From Rathayibacter sp. VKM Ac-2754 (GTDB lineage: Bacteria > Actinomycetota > Actinomycetes > Actinomycetales > Microbacteriaceae), in NCBI RefSeq assembly GCF_009807095.1, contig NZ_WUCC01000001.1:1-64000 (forward strand): 64,000 nt of DNA, written 5' to 3'. Below are positions 1 through 7,750 of this stretch, piece after piece; position 1 is the stretch's first letter, and each line of letters begins with the position of its first letter. The notes under the pieces are model-generated. The model worked only from the letters and a program-made list of their open reading frames with translations, did no database searches and had not been told where the DNA came from. The position numbers were made by a program, and so were the translations under genes.

Positions 1-485
1 ACGAGGTAGTCGTCCCACTCGGGCTGCGTGCGCTCCGCGCCGCGCACGAGCCAGGAGCCGGCGCGCGGCACCCGCGGCACCGTGCGCAGACGCCAGCCCA
101 TCTCGAGCGGGGTGCGGTTGCTCTTGACGTTGTTGCAGCGGTGGCAGCAGGCGACCAGGTTCTCCCAGGTGTCCCGGCCGCCGCGCGACTTCGGCTGGAT
201 GTGGTCGATCGTGTTCGCGTGCGATCCGCAGTACCCGCAGCGGTGGTTGTCGCGGCGCAGCACCCCGCGCCGCGAGACCGGCACCGTCCGCGAGTTCGGG
301 ATCCGCACGTAGCGCGTCAGCAGGATCACGGAGGGTCGCACGTAGTCGCCGGTCGCCCCGTGCACCGGATTCTCGTCGTCGGCCGCGATGATCGTCGCCT
401 TCTCGGTCATCAGCAGGACGAGCGCCCGCTTGAACGACACGACCGCGAGCGGCTCGTATCCGGCGTTGAGAACCAAAGTGCGCAT
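1..485 (-). CDS. HNH endonuclease family protein (3' end beyond window)
   Basis: Reads leftward off the window; 161 codons are visible from an ATG at 485, preceded by GGAGG six bases upstream. The product opens MRTLVLNAGYEPL, the usual start of a conserved actinobacterial HNH family. A zinc/HNH core follows at about residues 76-122: C83-x2-C86, the DH pair D94-H95 and C114-x2-C117 followed by two Asn. HNH proteins cut DNA using a bb-alpha-metal fold; the cellular role of this family is not established, but it is a standing chromosomal gene rather than a homing element. No partner gene is visible. The C-terminus is unseen, so total length is unknown. Confidence 0.85.
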   Translation of the reverse strand, partial: MRTLVLNAGYEPLAVVSFKRALVLLMTEKATIIAADDENPVHGATGDYVRPSVILLTRYVRIPNSRTVPVSRRGVLRRDNHRCGYCGSHANTIDHIQPKSRGGRDTWENLVACCHRCNNVKSNRTPLEMGWRLRTVPRVPRAGSWLVRGAERTQPEWDDYL

Positions 486-539
486 CACTGACCTCCGGGC
501 TGTCGCACTCGGCCGCGCTCCCCCGCCGCGGACGCGAAA

Positions 540-568
540 AAGGGCGCCGTCGTCATGACAGCGCCCTT
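540..568 (-). terminator. Intrinsic terminator, minus strand
   Basis: An 8-bp perfect stem (AAGGGCGC / GCGCCCTT at 540-547 and 561-568) is followed on the minus strand by a T5 run. It ends a leftward transcript, yet no protein gene lies just upstream of it, which points to an RNA gene at 541-800 or to a late terminator for nlpC. Confidence 0.6.
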
Positions 569-800
569 CGAGTCCACAGCGCGCAGGCGCGTGACGTCGT
601 GGTGTCGTATCCGCGTGTCGGCCGAGTGGACCGCGGCGGAGAGGATCCCCGCCCGGATCGAGTCGGTCCGCCGCACGCGCCCACGCGAATCCACGCTGTG
701 CAGCCCCACGCAGTGGTGCTCGCTCCGCTCGGCCATCCGGCACTCCGTCCCTCGACGAACCGGTCCGCTCGCCACGAGCGGACTGTGGTTCACATTAACC
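541..800 (-). ncRNA. Candidate structured small RNA
   Basis: The 442-base gap between the HNH and NlpC genes holds no convincing coding frame; a leftward open frame here runs through the terminator hairpin. On the minus strand the segment starts after a TTAATG-like -10 near 795. It contains a strong hairpin (GTCCGCTCG / CGAGCGGAC) and nested long-range complementarity (CGCGTG with CACGCG, GGACC with GGTCC, CACAGCG with CGCTGTG). It stops at a T-run terminator. The long, bulged rod shape is reminiscent of 6S-type RNAs, but no family match can be proven by eye. Confidence 0.3.
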
Positions 801-879
801 CTTCACGCCGCGAACGCCAGAGGTTTCCGAGGATTCGTTACCCGCAGTTCACACCGGGAGGCGGCCCCGGAGACGCGTC

Positions 880-908
880 GAGCCCGCCCCGGCGTGCGGG
901 ACGGGCTC
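880..908 (-). terminator. Hairpin downstream of the NlpC/P60 gene
   Basis: An 11-bp stem with one G-U pair (880-890 with 898-908) begins 20 bases past the nlpC stop. It lacks a U-run, so it may be a weak terminator or an RNA 3'-end stabiliser. Confidence 0.5.
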
Positions 909-927
909 GAGGAGCGGCGGCGGAGGA

Positions 928-1851
928 TCAGCCGGGGATGCGGACGATGCTGTAGTCCGACGTCCAGATGGGCTGCACCCGCACGCTCGCCCCCTCGTAG
1001 GGCGCGTGCAGGATGTTGCCGTTGCCCGCGTAGAAGCCGTCGTGACCGTCCATGATGACGAGGTCGCCGGGCTGCGCGTCGGCGAGCGAGACCGGGGTGC
1101 CCATGGCGCCCTGGGCGGTCGACGAGTGCGGCATCGAGATGCCGTACTGCGCGAAGACGTACATCACGAACCCCGAGCAGTCGAAACCGCTCGGGTCGGC
1201 TCCGCCGAAGACGTACGGGACGCCCTGGTACTGCAGGGCGGTGTTGAAGACCGCCGAGAGGCTGTAGCCGGTGGTCGGCGCCGACTCCGCGATCTCGGCG
1301 GCGGAGTCGCCGTCGTATGAGTTGAACTCCTCGGCCGTCTCGGCGCGGGCCTCGGCGACGTCGGTCGTGTCGGCGACCGGCTCGACCACGGGCTCCGGCT
1401 CGGGGGGCGGAGGCGCGGCCTCGGCCGAGAAGCCGTCGCGCGCGATCGCGGCCAGCACGACGCTGCCGGCGACGTCGACGCTCTGGGCGTCACCCTGTCG
1501 CAGAAGGTCGGCCTTCGAGGCGGCGAACAGCCCGTCGTCCTCGGTTCCGGGCGAGAAGGCGTACGCGGGCAGCGCCATCGTCGCCACGAGCGCGCCGGCG
1601 AAGCCGACGATCGCGATCTTGCCGAGCTTCCGGCCGCGACGCTTGCGCGGGGTGCCGAGCGGAGAGGGGACGAAGTCGGTGACGTCGGCCTGGCGGGAGG
1701 GGGCCGCGGGGACCGCACGCCGGGCGACGGGCGCCTCCTCGTGGATCCGGGCCCGGACGACGGGCGGCTGGTTCTCGAACGAGGCGGCGTTGCGGTTCGG
1801 GTGGGTGGAGCGGAACCGGTCGGGCGAACCGGGTGAGGTGTTCTGGGGCAA
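928..1851 (-). CDS. NlpC/P60 family cell-wall hydrolase (C40 peptidase)
   Basis: A 307-aa peptidoglycan endopeptidase that should cleave stem peptides outside the membrane. Residues 1-75 are a basic, Pro-rich cytoplasmic tail, 77-99 a membrane segment or signal anchor, 100-195 a low-complexity linker rich in Pro and Glu, and 196-307 the catalytic domain. The catalytic Cys225 sits in DCSGF; His270 and His282 (in LHAP) fit the second and third positions of the triad. The start is TTG at 1851, chosen because GGAGG lies nine bases upstream and no ATG or GTG fits better. A promoter and a leader of about 140 bases precede it. NlpC/P60 enzymes split daughter cells in actinobacteria; that role is inferred here. 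Confidence 0.9.
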   Translation of the reverse strand: MPQNTSPGSPDRFRSTHPNRNAASFENQPPVVRARIHEEAPVARRAVPAAPSRQADVTDFVPSPLGTPRKRRGRKLGKIAIVGFAGALVATMALPAYAFSPGTEDDGLFAASKADLLRQGDAQSVDVAGSVVLAAIARDGFSAEAAPPPPEPEPVVEPVADTTDVAEARAETAEEFNSYDGDSAAEIAESAPTTGYSLSAVFNTALQYQGVPYVFGGADPSGFDCSGFVMYVFAQYGISMPHSSTAQGAMGTPVSLADAQPGDLVIMDGHDGFYAGNGNILHAPYEGASVRVQPIWTSDYSIVRIPG

Positions 1852-1994
1852 GGGGAAGGACCTCCGACGTCCCGTCAGCCCAGGCAGCTGTCCCGTCTTA
1901 TGCGCGAAGCATCGAAGTTCACGAGGTCCGAGACGGGCGAGGGGGCGTCGGACATCGCGCCCGTCGACCGAGGTCCGGCCGGTGGGCTCCCCAG

Positions 1995-2024
1995 AGCGTA
2001 AGCGACCGTTACCGATTTGTCACC
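1995..2024 (-). promoter_or_regulatory. nlpC promoter with GTNACC direct repeat
   Basis: On the minus strand a -35 GTGACA (2018-2023) and a -10 TACGCT (1995-2000) are 17 bases apart. Read on the plus strand, the -35 area carries GTTACC (2008-2013) and GTCACC (2019-2024), an 11-base direct repeat. This resembles the repeated GTNAC half-sites bound by MtrA at cell-wall hydrolase genes of other actinobacteria; assignment to MtrA is inference. Confidence 0.45.
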
Positions 2025-2249
2025 ATTCGATACCGACGATCTCCGTCCGGATGATGCGCGCCACCCCGCCCGTGCGGTAGCAGCGGTGTTCACCCAGCAC
2101 CGTATGCGCGTCCCGCGCATCCCCTGCTGGTCGCGCCCTCGGCCCTGGGAATCGTGCCCGACACCATCCCCTGCCGGTCGAGCCCGCAGCTTCGCGAACC
2201 GCGCCCGGCGCCATCCCCTGCTGCTAGGTCACGCCCGGTGCACTCTCAT

Positions 2250-2292
2250 GCTGGTCGAGGAGCCCCGCAGGGGCGTATCGAGACCCACCAGC
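2250..2292 (-). repeat. Type A dispersed palindromic repeat
   Basis: This copy carries the inverted form of the unit GGTCTCGATACGCC - short GC palindrome - GGCTACTCGACCAGC (reads GCTGGTCGAG ... CGTATCGAGACCC). The central GCCCCGCAGGGGC is palindromic. It pairs with a second copy at 2333-2373 in the opposite direction. Confidence 0.8.
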
Positions 2293-2332
2293 TTCAAGAG
2301 ACTGGTCTTCAGACCGCGCCCTCTGACGCTGT

Positions 2333-2373
2333 CGGATCTCGATACGGCCGCTACGCGACCTGCTCGACCAGCG
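2333..2373 (+). repeat. Type A dispersed repeat, divergent copy
   Basis: Degenerate copy: GGATCTCGATACGG, a changed centre, then CTGCTCGACCAGC. It starts 25 bases beyond the stop of the dtxR-family gene, in keeping with the tendency of type A units to sit at gene ends. Confidence 0.7.
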
Positions 2374-2397
2374 GGCCAGGAGCGGCCAACCCTTCGC

Positions 2398-3090
2398 TCA
2401 GACCACGACGAAGATGTGCGCCGCGACCTCGTTCGGCAGCTCGATGCCCGCCTCCGCGTCGTCGATGCGCACCAGCACGTAGCCGCTCAGCGCCGAGAAC
2501 TCGCCCTCCGCGCCGGGCACGACGCCCGCCTGCTTGAGCTGCAGGAGAAGCTCCGGGTCGACCTGGGCCGGCTCGCCGAGTCGGCGCACGATGCCCCGCT
2601 TCGGCTCGGCCGATCCCGCGACGAAGCGCGGCAGGCTGATGACGCCGTCGGCGAAGCGCGACGCGGGCGAGTCGCCGAGCTCGTCGAGCCCGGGGATCGG
2701 GTTGCCGTAGGGCGACTCCGTCGGGTGGTCGAGCATCTCGAGGAGGCGGCGCTCGACCTGCTCGCTCATCACATGCTCCCAGCGGCATGCCTCCTCGTGG
2801 ACGAACTCCCAGTCGAGCTTGATCACGTCGTGGAGGAGCCGCTCGGCCAGGCGGTGCTTGCGCATCACGTGGATCGCCTTGCGGCGTCCGTCGGTCGTGA
2901 GCTCGAGGTGGCGGTCGCCCGAGACGACGACGAGGCCGTCGCGCTCCATGCGGCCGACGGTCTGCGAGACGGTGGGGCCGGAGTGGCTGAGGCGCTCGGA
3001 GATCCTCGCGCGGAGGGGGATGATGTTCTCCTCCTCCAGCTCGAGGATGGTGCGGAGGTACATCTCGGTCGTGTCGATCAGATCCGTCAT
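2398..3090 (-). CDS. ideR: Iron-dependent transcriptional regulator, DtxR/IdeR family
   Basis: A 230-aa repressor that uses Fe(II) to bind DNA and control iron uptake and storage. It aligns without gaps with DtxR over the first ~130 residues: N-terminal winged helix (about 1-73), dimerisation domain (about 74-140), and an SH3-like C-terminal domain. All metal ligands are at DtxR positions: Met10, Cys102, Glu105 and His106 in the primary site, His79, Glu83 and His98 in the ancillary site. This makes iron rather than manganese the likely signal. The ATG start at 3090 fits the family N-terminus MTDLIDTTEMYL. It diverges from serC across 126 bases. No DtxR-type box is evident in the window. Confidence 0.95.
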   Translation of the reverse strand: MTDLIDTTEMYLRTILELEEENIIPLRARISERLSHSGPTVSQTVGRMERDGLVVVSGDRHLELTTDGRRKAIHVMRKHRLAERLLHDVIKLDWEFVHEEACRWEHVMSEQVERRLLEMLDHPTESPYGNPIPGLDELGDSPASRFADGVISLPRFVAGSAEPKRGIVRRLGEPAQVDPELLLQLKQAGVVPGAEGEFSALSGYVLVRIDDAEAGIELPNEVAAHIFVVV

Positions 3091-3213
3091 GACAGCCTTC
3101 CCGTCTCGGCGCGCTCAACCTTAGTGGGCGCCGTGACACCTCATCCGCGAGGGGGCACAGCGCTCCGGCCTTCGTGACTCGAAGGCGGGGCGAGCCGGGA
3201 ACCCTAGTATTAA

Positions 3214-4335
<1,122 letters not shown>

Positions 4336-4347
4336 GGCGTCGAGCGC

Positions 4348-4575
4348 ATGCGCCTGTGGCTGCGACCGGAGGAGCGCCGTCCGAGCCCGCCGCCCTACCC
4401 GAGCGACGACGCGACGGCGCTGCTGGTCGGCTGCATCGCGTGGGTGCTCGCACTCGTCGGCGTGCTGATCGCGGTCGCGGTCGGCACCGCCGTGCCGCCG
4501 ATCGTGCTCTCGACGACCGTGATCGGATTCGTGCTCGGCACGATCGGCCTGTTCTACAGCCGCAACCGCCGCTGA
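4348..4575 (+). CDS. Small two-helix membrane protein (DUF2530-like)
   Basis: A 75-aa protein with a short basic, Pro-rich N-terminus, two hydrophobic segments (about 27-45 and 50-68) and a positively charged tail (SRNRR). It fits the DUF2530 family of small actinobacterial membrane proteins, which commonly follow serC; function is unknown. Its stop codon directly abuts the stop of the convergent AlaX-like gene (4575/4576), leaving no room for a terminator between them. Confidence 0.75.
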   Translation: MRLWLRPEERRPSPPPYPSDDATALLVGCIAWVLALVGVLIAVAVGTAVPPIVLSTTVIGFVLGTIGLFYSRNRR

Positions 4576-5433
4576 TCAGAGGGAGACGTCGGTCTCCATC
4601 CGCAGGGCGGTCCCGTCGTCCTCGAGCGTGAGGGCGACGCTCACCCGCCCGAGGTCCCGGAGCCGGGACACGTGCGTGCCGCCGCAGGAGACGGCGGCGT
4701 CCCCGTCGGGCGTCAGGTGGCAGCGCCAGCTCCGGCGCGTGCTCAGCCGGGAGTCGTCGCGATCGATGCGCACCTCGGCATCGGCGCGGATCCACTCACC
4801 GAGCTGCGCGTCGATCCGCTCGGTGACGGCGGGGAGCTCGTCGCGCAGGCGCGCGGCGTCGAAGCCGCTGCGCCGGAGAGATCTGCCGAGCCGGTAGACG
4901 TCGGTCGACCCGGAGGAGCGGATGACCGAGCTCTGGATCGCCGCCTGATCGAAGTCGGGGTTCCCGAGGGAGTCGGGTCGGGTGTCCTTGCTCCACAGGC
5001 CGGCCACGGCCGCGTTCAGCGCGAGCGAGGCGAGGTGGCAGGCGGTGTGACCCCGCGAGAGCTCCTCGCGGTGCACGACGTCGACCTCGACGGCGACCCG
5101 GGCACCGACCGCCACCGGATCGCGGAGCACGTGGACGACGACGAAGCTCCAGCCCGGGGTGCCGAGGCGCGCCGGCAGGCGATCACCCGCGTGGAGCGTC
5201 CCGTCCTGCCACGCGCCGATGCGGCAGTCGAGGATCTCGTGCCGGACTCCGTCGACCACGAGCACCCCGCGATCGGGACCCTGATCGGGCCAGGTGGGGT
5301 CGACGGGATGCGCAGGGGTCTCGGCGAGGACGACGCCCCAGCGCCCGTCGCCCAGCTCCTCGACGTGCACGACCGCACTCGTCCCGCTCGTCGCCCGGTC
5401 GGGGTAGGTGACGAGGGTGTCGGAGTCGATCAT
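4576..5433 (-). CDS. AlaX-like metal-dependent hydrolase (alanyl-tRNA editing domain)
   Basis: A 285-aa protein with the zinc motif of the AlaRS editing domain: His129 and His133 in HTACH, and Cys250 with His254 in CGGTH. Free-standing AlaX proteins remove Ser or Gly from mischarged tRNA-Ala in the cytosol. The N-terminal ~120 residues are the beta-barrel that often precedes this domain. All four zinc ligands are intact, so it should be active. ATG at 5433 starts it. The downstream neighbour on the same strand is unrelated. Confidence 0.85.
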   Translation of the reverse strand: MIDSDTLVTYPDRATSGTSAVVHVEELGDGRWGVVLAETPAHPVDPTWPDQGPDRGVLVVDGVRHEILDCRIGAWQDGTLHAGDRLPARLGTPGWSFVVVHVLRDPVAVGARVAVEVDVVHREELSRGHTACHLASLALNAAVAGLWSKDTRPDSLGNPDFDQAAIQSSVIRSSGSTDVYRLGRSLRRSGFDAARLRDELPAVTERIDAQLGEWIRADAEVRIDRDDSRLSTRRSWRCHLTPDGDAAVSCGGTHVSRLRDLGRVSVALTLEDDGTALRMETDVSL

Positions 5434-5463
5434 CGAGAGGCTCCCGGACGTCGCGACGGACCG

Positions 5464-6210
5464 TCAGAGACGGTCGAGGTCGTCCTCGTCGTCGTCGTCG
5501 TCGTCCTCGTCGTCATCGTCGTCGGAGTCGTCGTCGTCGGAGTCGTCCTGCTCCGCGTCTGCATCGAGCACGGCGGTCTCGTCGAACTCGTCATCGACGA
5601 GCTCGTCGCCGTCGTCGGACTCGTCCGACTCCTCGTCGTCCATCTCGTCGTCGTCGTCCGACCCGTCGAAGGCGTCGTCGCCCTCCACCGAGTCCTGAGC
5701 GGCGTGGTAGTCGGCCAGGCGGACCGACCACGGCACCCAGTCGGGAGCGAGCACCGCGCCCTCCCCCGGGAGCAGCTCGACCTCGAGGACGTTCACGTCC
5801 TCGCTCTCGTCGATCCGCGAGAGCGTCGCGGTCCACAGCCAGCCCGGGTACCCGCGCATGAGGTTCGCGAACTGGAGGGAGATGACGTGCTCGCCCTGCG
5901 CGAGCGTCGCGACGAGCGCGCCGATCGTCTCGGGCGGCGTGATCTCGGCGAGAGCGGCCCTGGCACGCTCCTCCGAGGCCGCGAGCACCGGGTCGGCCTC
6001 GTAGACCCGCTCGGGCTCCGCGGGCGCGGACGCGACCTGCTCGGCCGCGTCATCAGCGAGAGCGGGCTCCGCGTCGGGGGCGGTCGAGGCGTCCGGCGTC
6101 TCGGCCGGGGCGGAGCCGCGCACGGCGCCCTGCCCGTCGCCCGAGAACGTCAGCGTCTGGTCGTCCGACCACGCGACGGACTCGTCGGTCGTCTCGTCGG
6201 CGTCAGGCAT
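5464..6210 (-). CDS. DUF3027 family protein with acidic tail
   Basis: A 248-aa conserved actinobacterial protein of unknown function. The folded part (about 75-180) carries the family signature around RGYPGWLWTATLSR and LAPDWVPWS. The last ~70 residues are almost entirely Asp, Glu and Ser, a disordered polyanion. The ATG at 6210 is preferred to upstream starts because it overlaps the stop of the cold-shock gene by eight bases (translational coupling), whereas longer versions would read through that gene. The pairing of DUF3027 with a cold-shock protein is common in this phylum; the acidic tail could mimic nucleic acid, which is inference. Confidence 0.8.
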   Translation of the reverse strand: MPDADETTDESVAWSDDQTLTFSGDGQGAVRGSAPAETPDASTAPDAEPALADDAAEQVASAPAEPERVYEADPVLAASEERARAALAEITPPETIGALVATLAQGEHVISLQFANLMRGYPGWLWTATLSRIDESEDVNVLEVELLPGEGAVLAPDWVPWSVRLADYHAAQDSVEGDDAFDGSDDDDEMDDEESDESDDGDELVDDEFDETAVLDADAEQDDSDDDDSDDDDDEDDDDDDEDDLDRL

Positions 6211-6583
6211 CCAGCTCGTCCGCCACTCGGCGCAGCAGCGCCGCGATCGTCTTGCCGTGCGCCTTGTCGGGGTACCGGCCACGCTTGAGGCCCGTGCCGA
6301 TCCCGTCGAGGAGCTTGACCGTGTCCTCGACGATCACCGACATGTCGTCGGCCGACTTGCGATTGAGCTTGACCATGCTGGGCGGCGCGTCGAGGACGCG
6401 CGCCGAGAGCGCCTGCGCGCCGCGCTTGCCATCGGCGATGCCGAACTCGAGGCGGGTGCCGGCCTTGACCGCGGTCCCCGAGGGCAGCGCGGAAGCGTGC
6501 AGGAAGACCTCCTGGCCGTCATCAGTGCTGATGAAGCCGAAGCCCTTCTCCTCGTCGTAGAACTTGACCTTGCCGGTAGGCAT
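6203..6583 (-). CDS. Cold-shock domain protein with C-terminal extension
   Basis: A 126-aa RNA/ssDNA-binding protein. The cold-shock domain occupies about 1-65 with RNP1-like KGFGFI and RNP2-like VFLHAS. A ~60-residue helical extension follows, as in the longer CspB of mycobacteria. The start is ATG 6583 (MPTGKVKFYD) because AGGAGG lies nine bases upstream; an in-frame start ten codons earlier has no such site. It is first in an operon with the DUF3027 gene. Confidence 0.9.
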   Translation of the reverse strand: MPTGKVKFYDEEKGFGFISTDDGQEVFLHASALPSGTAVKAGTRLEFGIADGKRGAQALSARVLDAPPSMVKLNRKSADDMSVIVEDTVKLLDGIGTGLKRGRYPDKAHGKTIAALLRRVADELDA

Positions 6584-6650
6584 GCAGAACCCCTCCTGAA
6601 ATGAAGCAGCCATCAGTTTAGACGACTGCGCGCCGCCCTATCCTTGACGG

Positions 6651-6899
6651 GTGAAGCCACAGGAGCCCGCGGGCATCGGACGCGTCGAACGCACCCTCGC
6701 CTACATGTTCATCGCGATCATCGTCGTGACCGTCCTCGCGTTCCTCGCCATCCTGATCGCGCCGGTTCTCGGCGTCCGCGAGTACAGCGGTCCGCTCTGG
6801 CAGTTCGTCTTCGCCCTGCCTCTGGTCGGCCTCCCGATCGCCTTCCTGATGATGATCGGGATGCTGATCGCCGGCGTCCGTCGGCGGCGCGCCTCCTGA
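6651..6899 (+). CDS. Small two-helix membrane protein
   Basis: An 82-aa protein starting at GTG 6651, with hydrophobic stretches at about 19-40 and 49-72 and a short RRRR-type cytoplasmic tail. No domain is recognised and no function can be given. It diverges from the cold-shock gene across 67 bases and precedes the response-regulator gene by 93 bases. Confidence 0.65.
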   Translation: MKPQEPAGIGRVERTLAYMFIAIIVVTVLAFLAILIAPVLGVREYSGPLWQFVFALPLVGLPIAFLMMIGMLIAGVRRRRAS

Positions 6900-6992
6900 C
6901 CCGCCGCCTCACGGGAGGGTCAGGGCCGGCACCGAGACGCCGGACGAAAGACTCCCAGACTCCGTACAGCTGACGCGCAGATACTGTCGTCC

Positions 6993-7682
6993 ATGGACGG
7001 ACCCCGCATTCTCATCGTCGACGACGAGCCCAACATCCGCGACCTGCTCACCACGAGCCTCCGCTTCGCCGGCTTCGCCGTGCGAGCGGTCGGCAACGGT
7101 GCTCAGGCGATCTCCGCAGTCCTCGAGGAGGAGCCGGACCTCATCATCCTCGACGTGATGCTGCCCGACATGAACGGCTTCGGCGTCACGAAGCGCCTGC
7201 GCTCCGCGGGCTACACCTCTCCGATCCTCTTCCTCACGGCGAAGGACGACACCGAGGACAAGATCACCGGTCTCACCGTGGGCGGCGACGACTACGTCAC
7301 CAAGCCCTTCAGCCTCGACGAGATCGTCGCGCGCATCAAGGCGATCCTCCGCCGCACGATGCACGCCGAGGAGGACGCGGTCATCCGCGCGGGCGAGCTC
7401 ACCATGGACCAGGACACCCACGAGGTCCTCGTCGGCGACGACCCGGTCGAGCTCAGCCCGACCGAGTTCAAGCTGCTGCGCTACCTGATGCTCAACCCCA
7501 ACCGGGTGCTCAGCAAGGCGCAGATCCTCGACCACGTCTGGGAGTACGACTTCAACGGCGATGCGGGCATCGTCGAGTCCTACATCTCCTACCTCCGACG
7601 TAAGCTCGACACGCATTCGGAGGAATCGCTCATCCAGACCAAGCGAGGATTCGGATACATGCTGAAGGTCGCGAAGGTCTGA
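6993..7682 (+). CDS. OmpR/PhoP-family response regulator
   Basis: A 229-aa transcription factor. The receiver domain (1-115) has the acidic pair Asp10/Asp11, phospho-acceptor Asp54 (ILDVMLP), Thr82 and Lys104 (VTKPF). A winged-helix DNA-binding domain spans about 130-226, ending in SYLRRKLD and RGFGYML. The sequence is closest in memory to mycobacterial PhoP/TcrX-like regulators. ATG 6993 begins it. It is transcribed with the histidine kinase 68 bases downstream and probably forms a pair with it. Targets are unknown. Confidence 0.9.
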   Translation: MDGPRILIVDDEPNIRDLLTTSLRFAGFAVRAVGNGAQAISAVLEEEPDLIILDVMLPDMNGFGVTKRLRSAGYTSPILFLTAKDDTEDKITGLTVGGDDYVTKPFSLDEIVARIKAILRRTMHAEEDAVIRAGELTMDQDTHEVLVGDDPVELSPTEFKLLRYLMLNPNRVLSKAQILDHVWEYDFNGDAGIVESYISYLRRKLDTHSEESLIQTKRGFGYMLKVAKV

Positions 7683-7750
7683 CCTCCGGCGCGGTGGCGC
7701 CCTCCGCGGAGGAGCCGCCGCCCGCTTGATCTCGAGGGAGTTCCACCGCC

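Larger units (their letters stand above)
1852..2397. other. Intergenic region: nlpC leader and promoter plus two type A repeats
   Basis: About 545 bases without a gene. The left part (1852-2023) is the nlpC 5' leader and promoter on the minus strand. The stretch 2025-2249 shows nothing recognisable. The right part holds two type A repeats in opposite orientation, just past the end of the dtxR-family gene. Confidence 0.6.

Noticed and set aside
485..793. A 102-aa leftward open frame
   Set aside because: It contains the T-run terminator hairpin and has no family resemblance; an RNA explanation fits better.
788..858. TTCAC repeats resembling a PHO box
   Set aside because: Spacings are not 11 bases and no phosphate gene follows.
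5408..5698. Ser-rich open frame on the plus strand
   Set aside because: It is the antisense image of the Asp/Glu tail of the DUF3027 gene.
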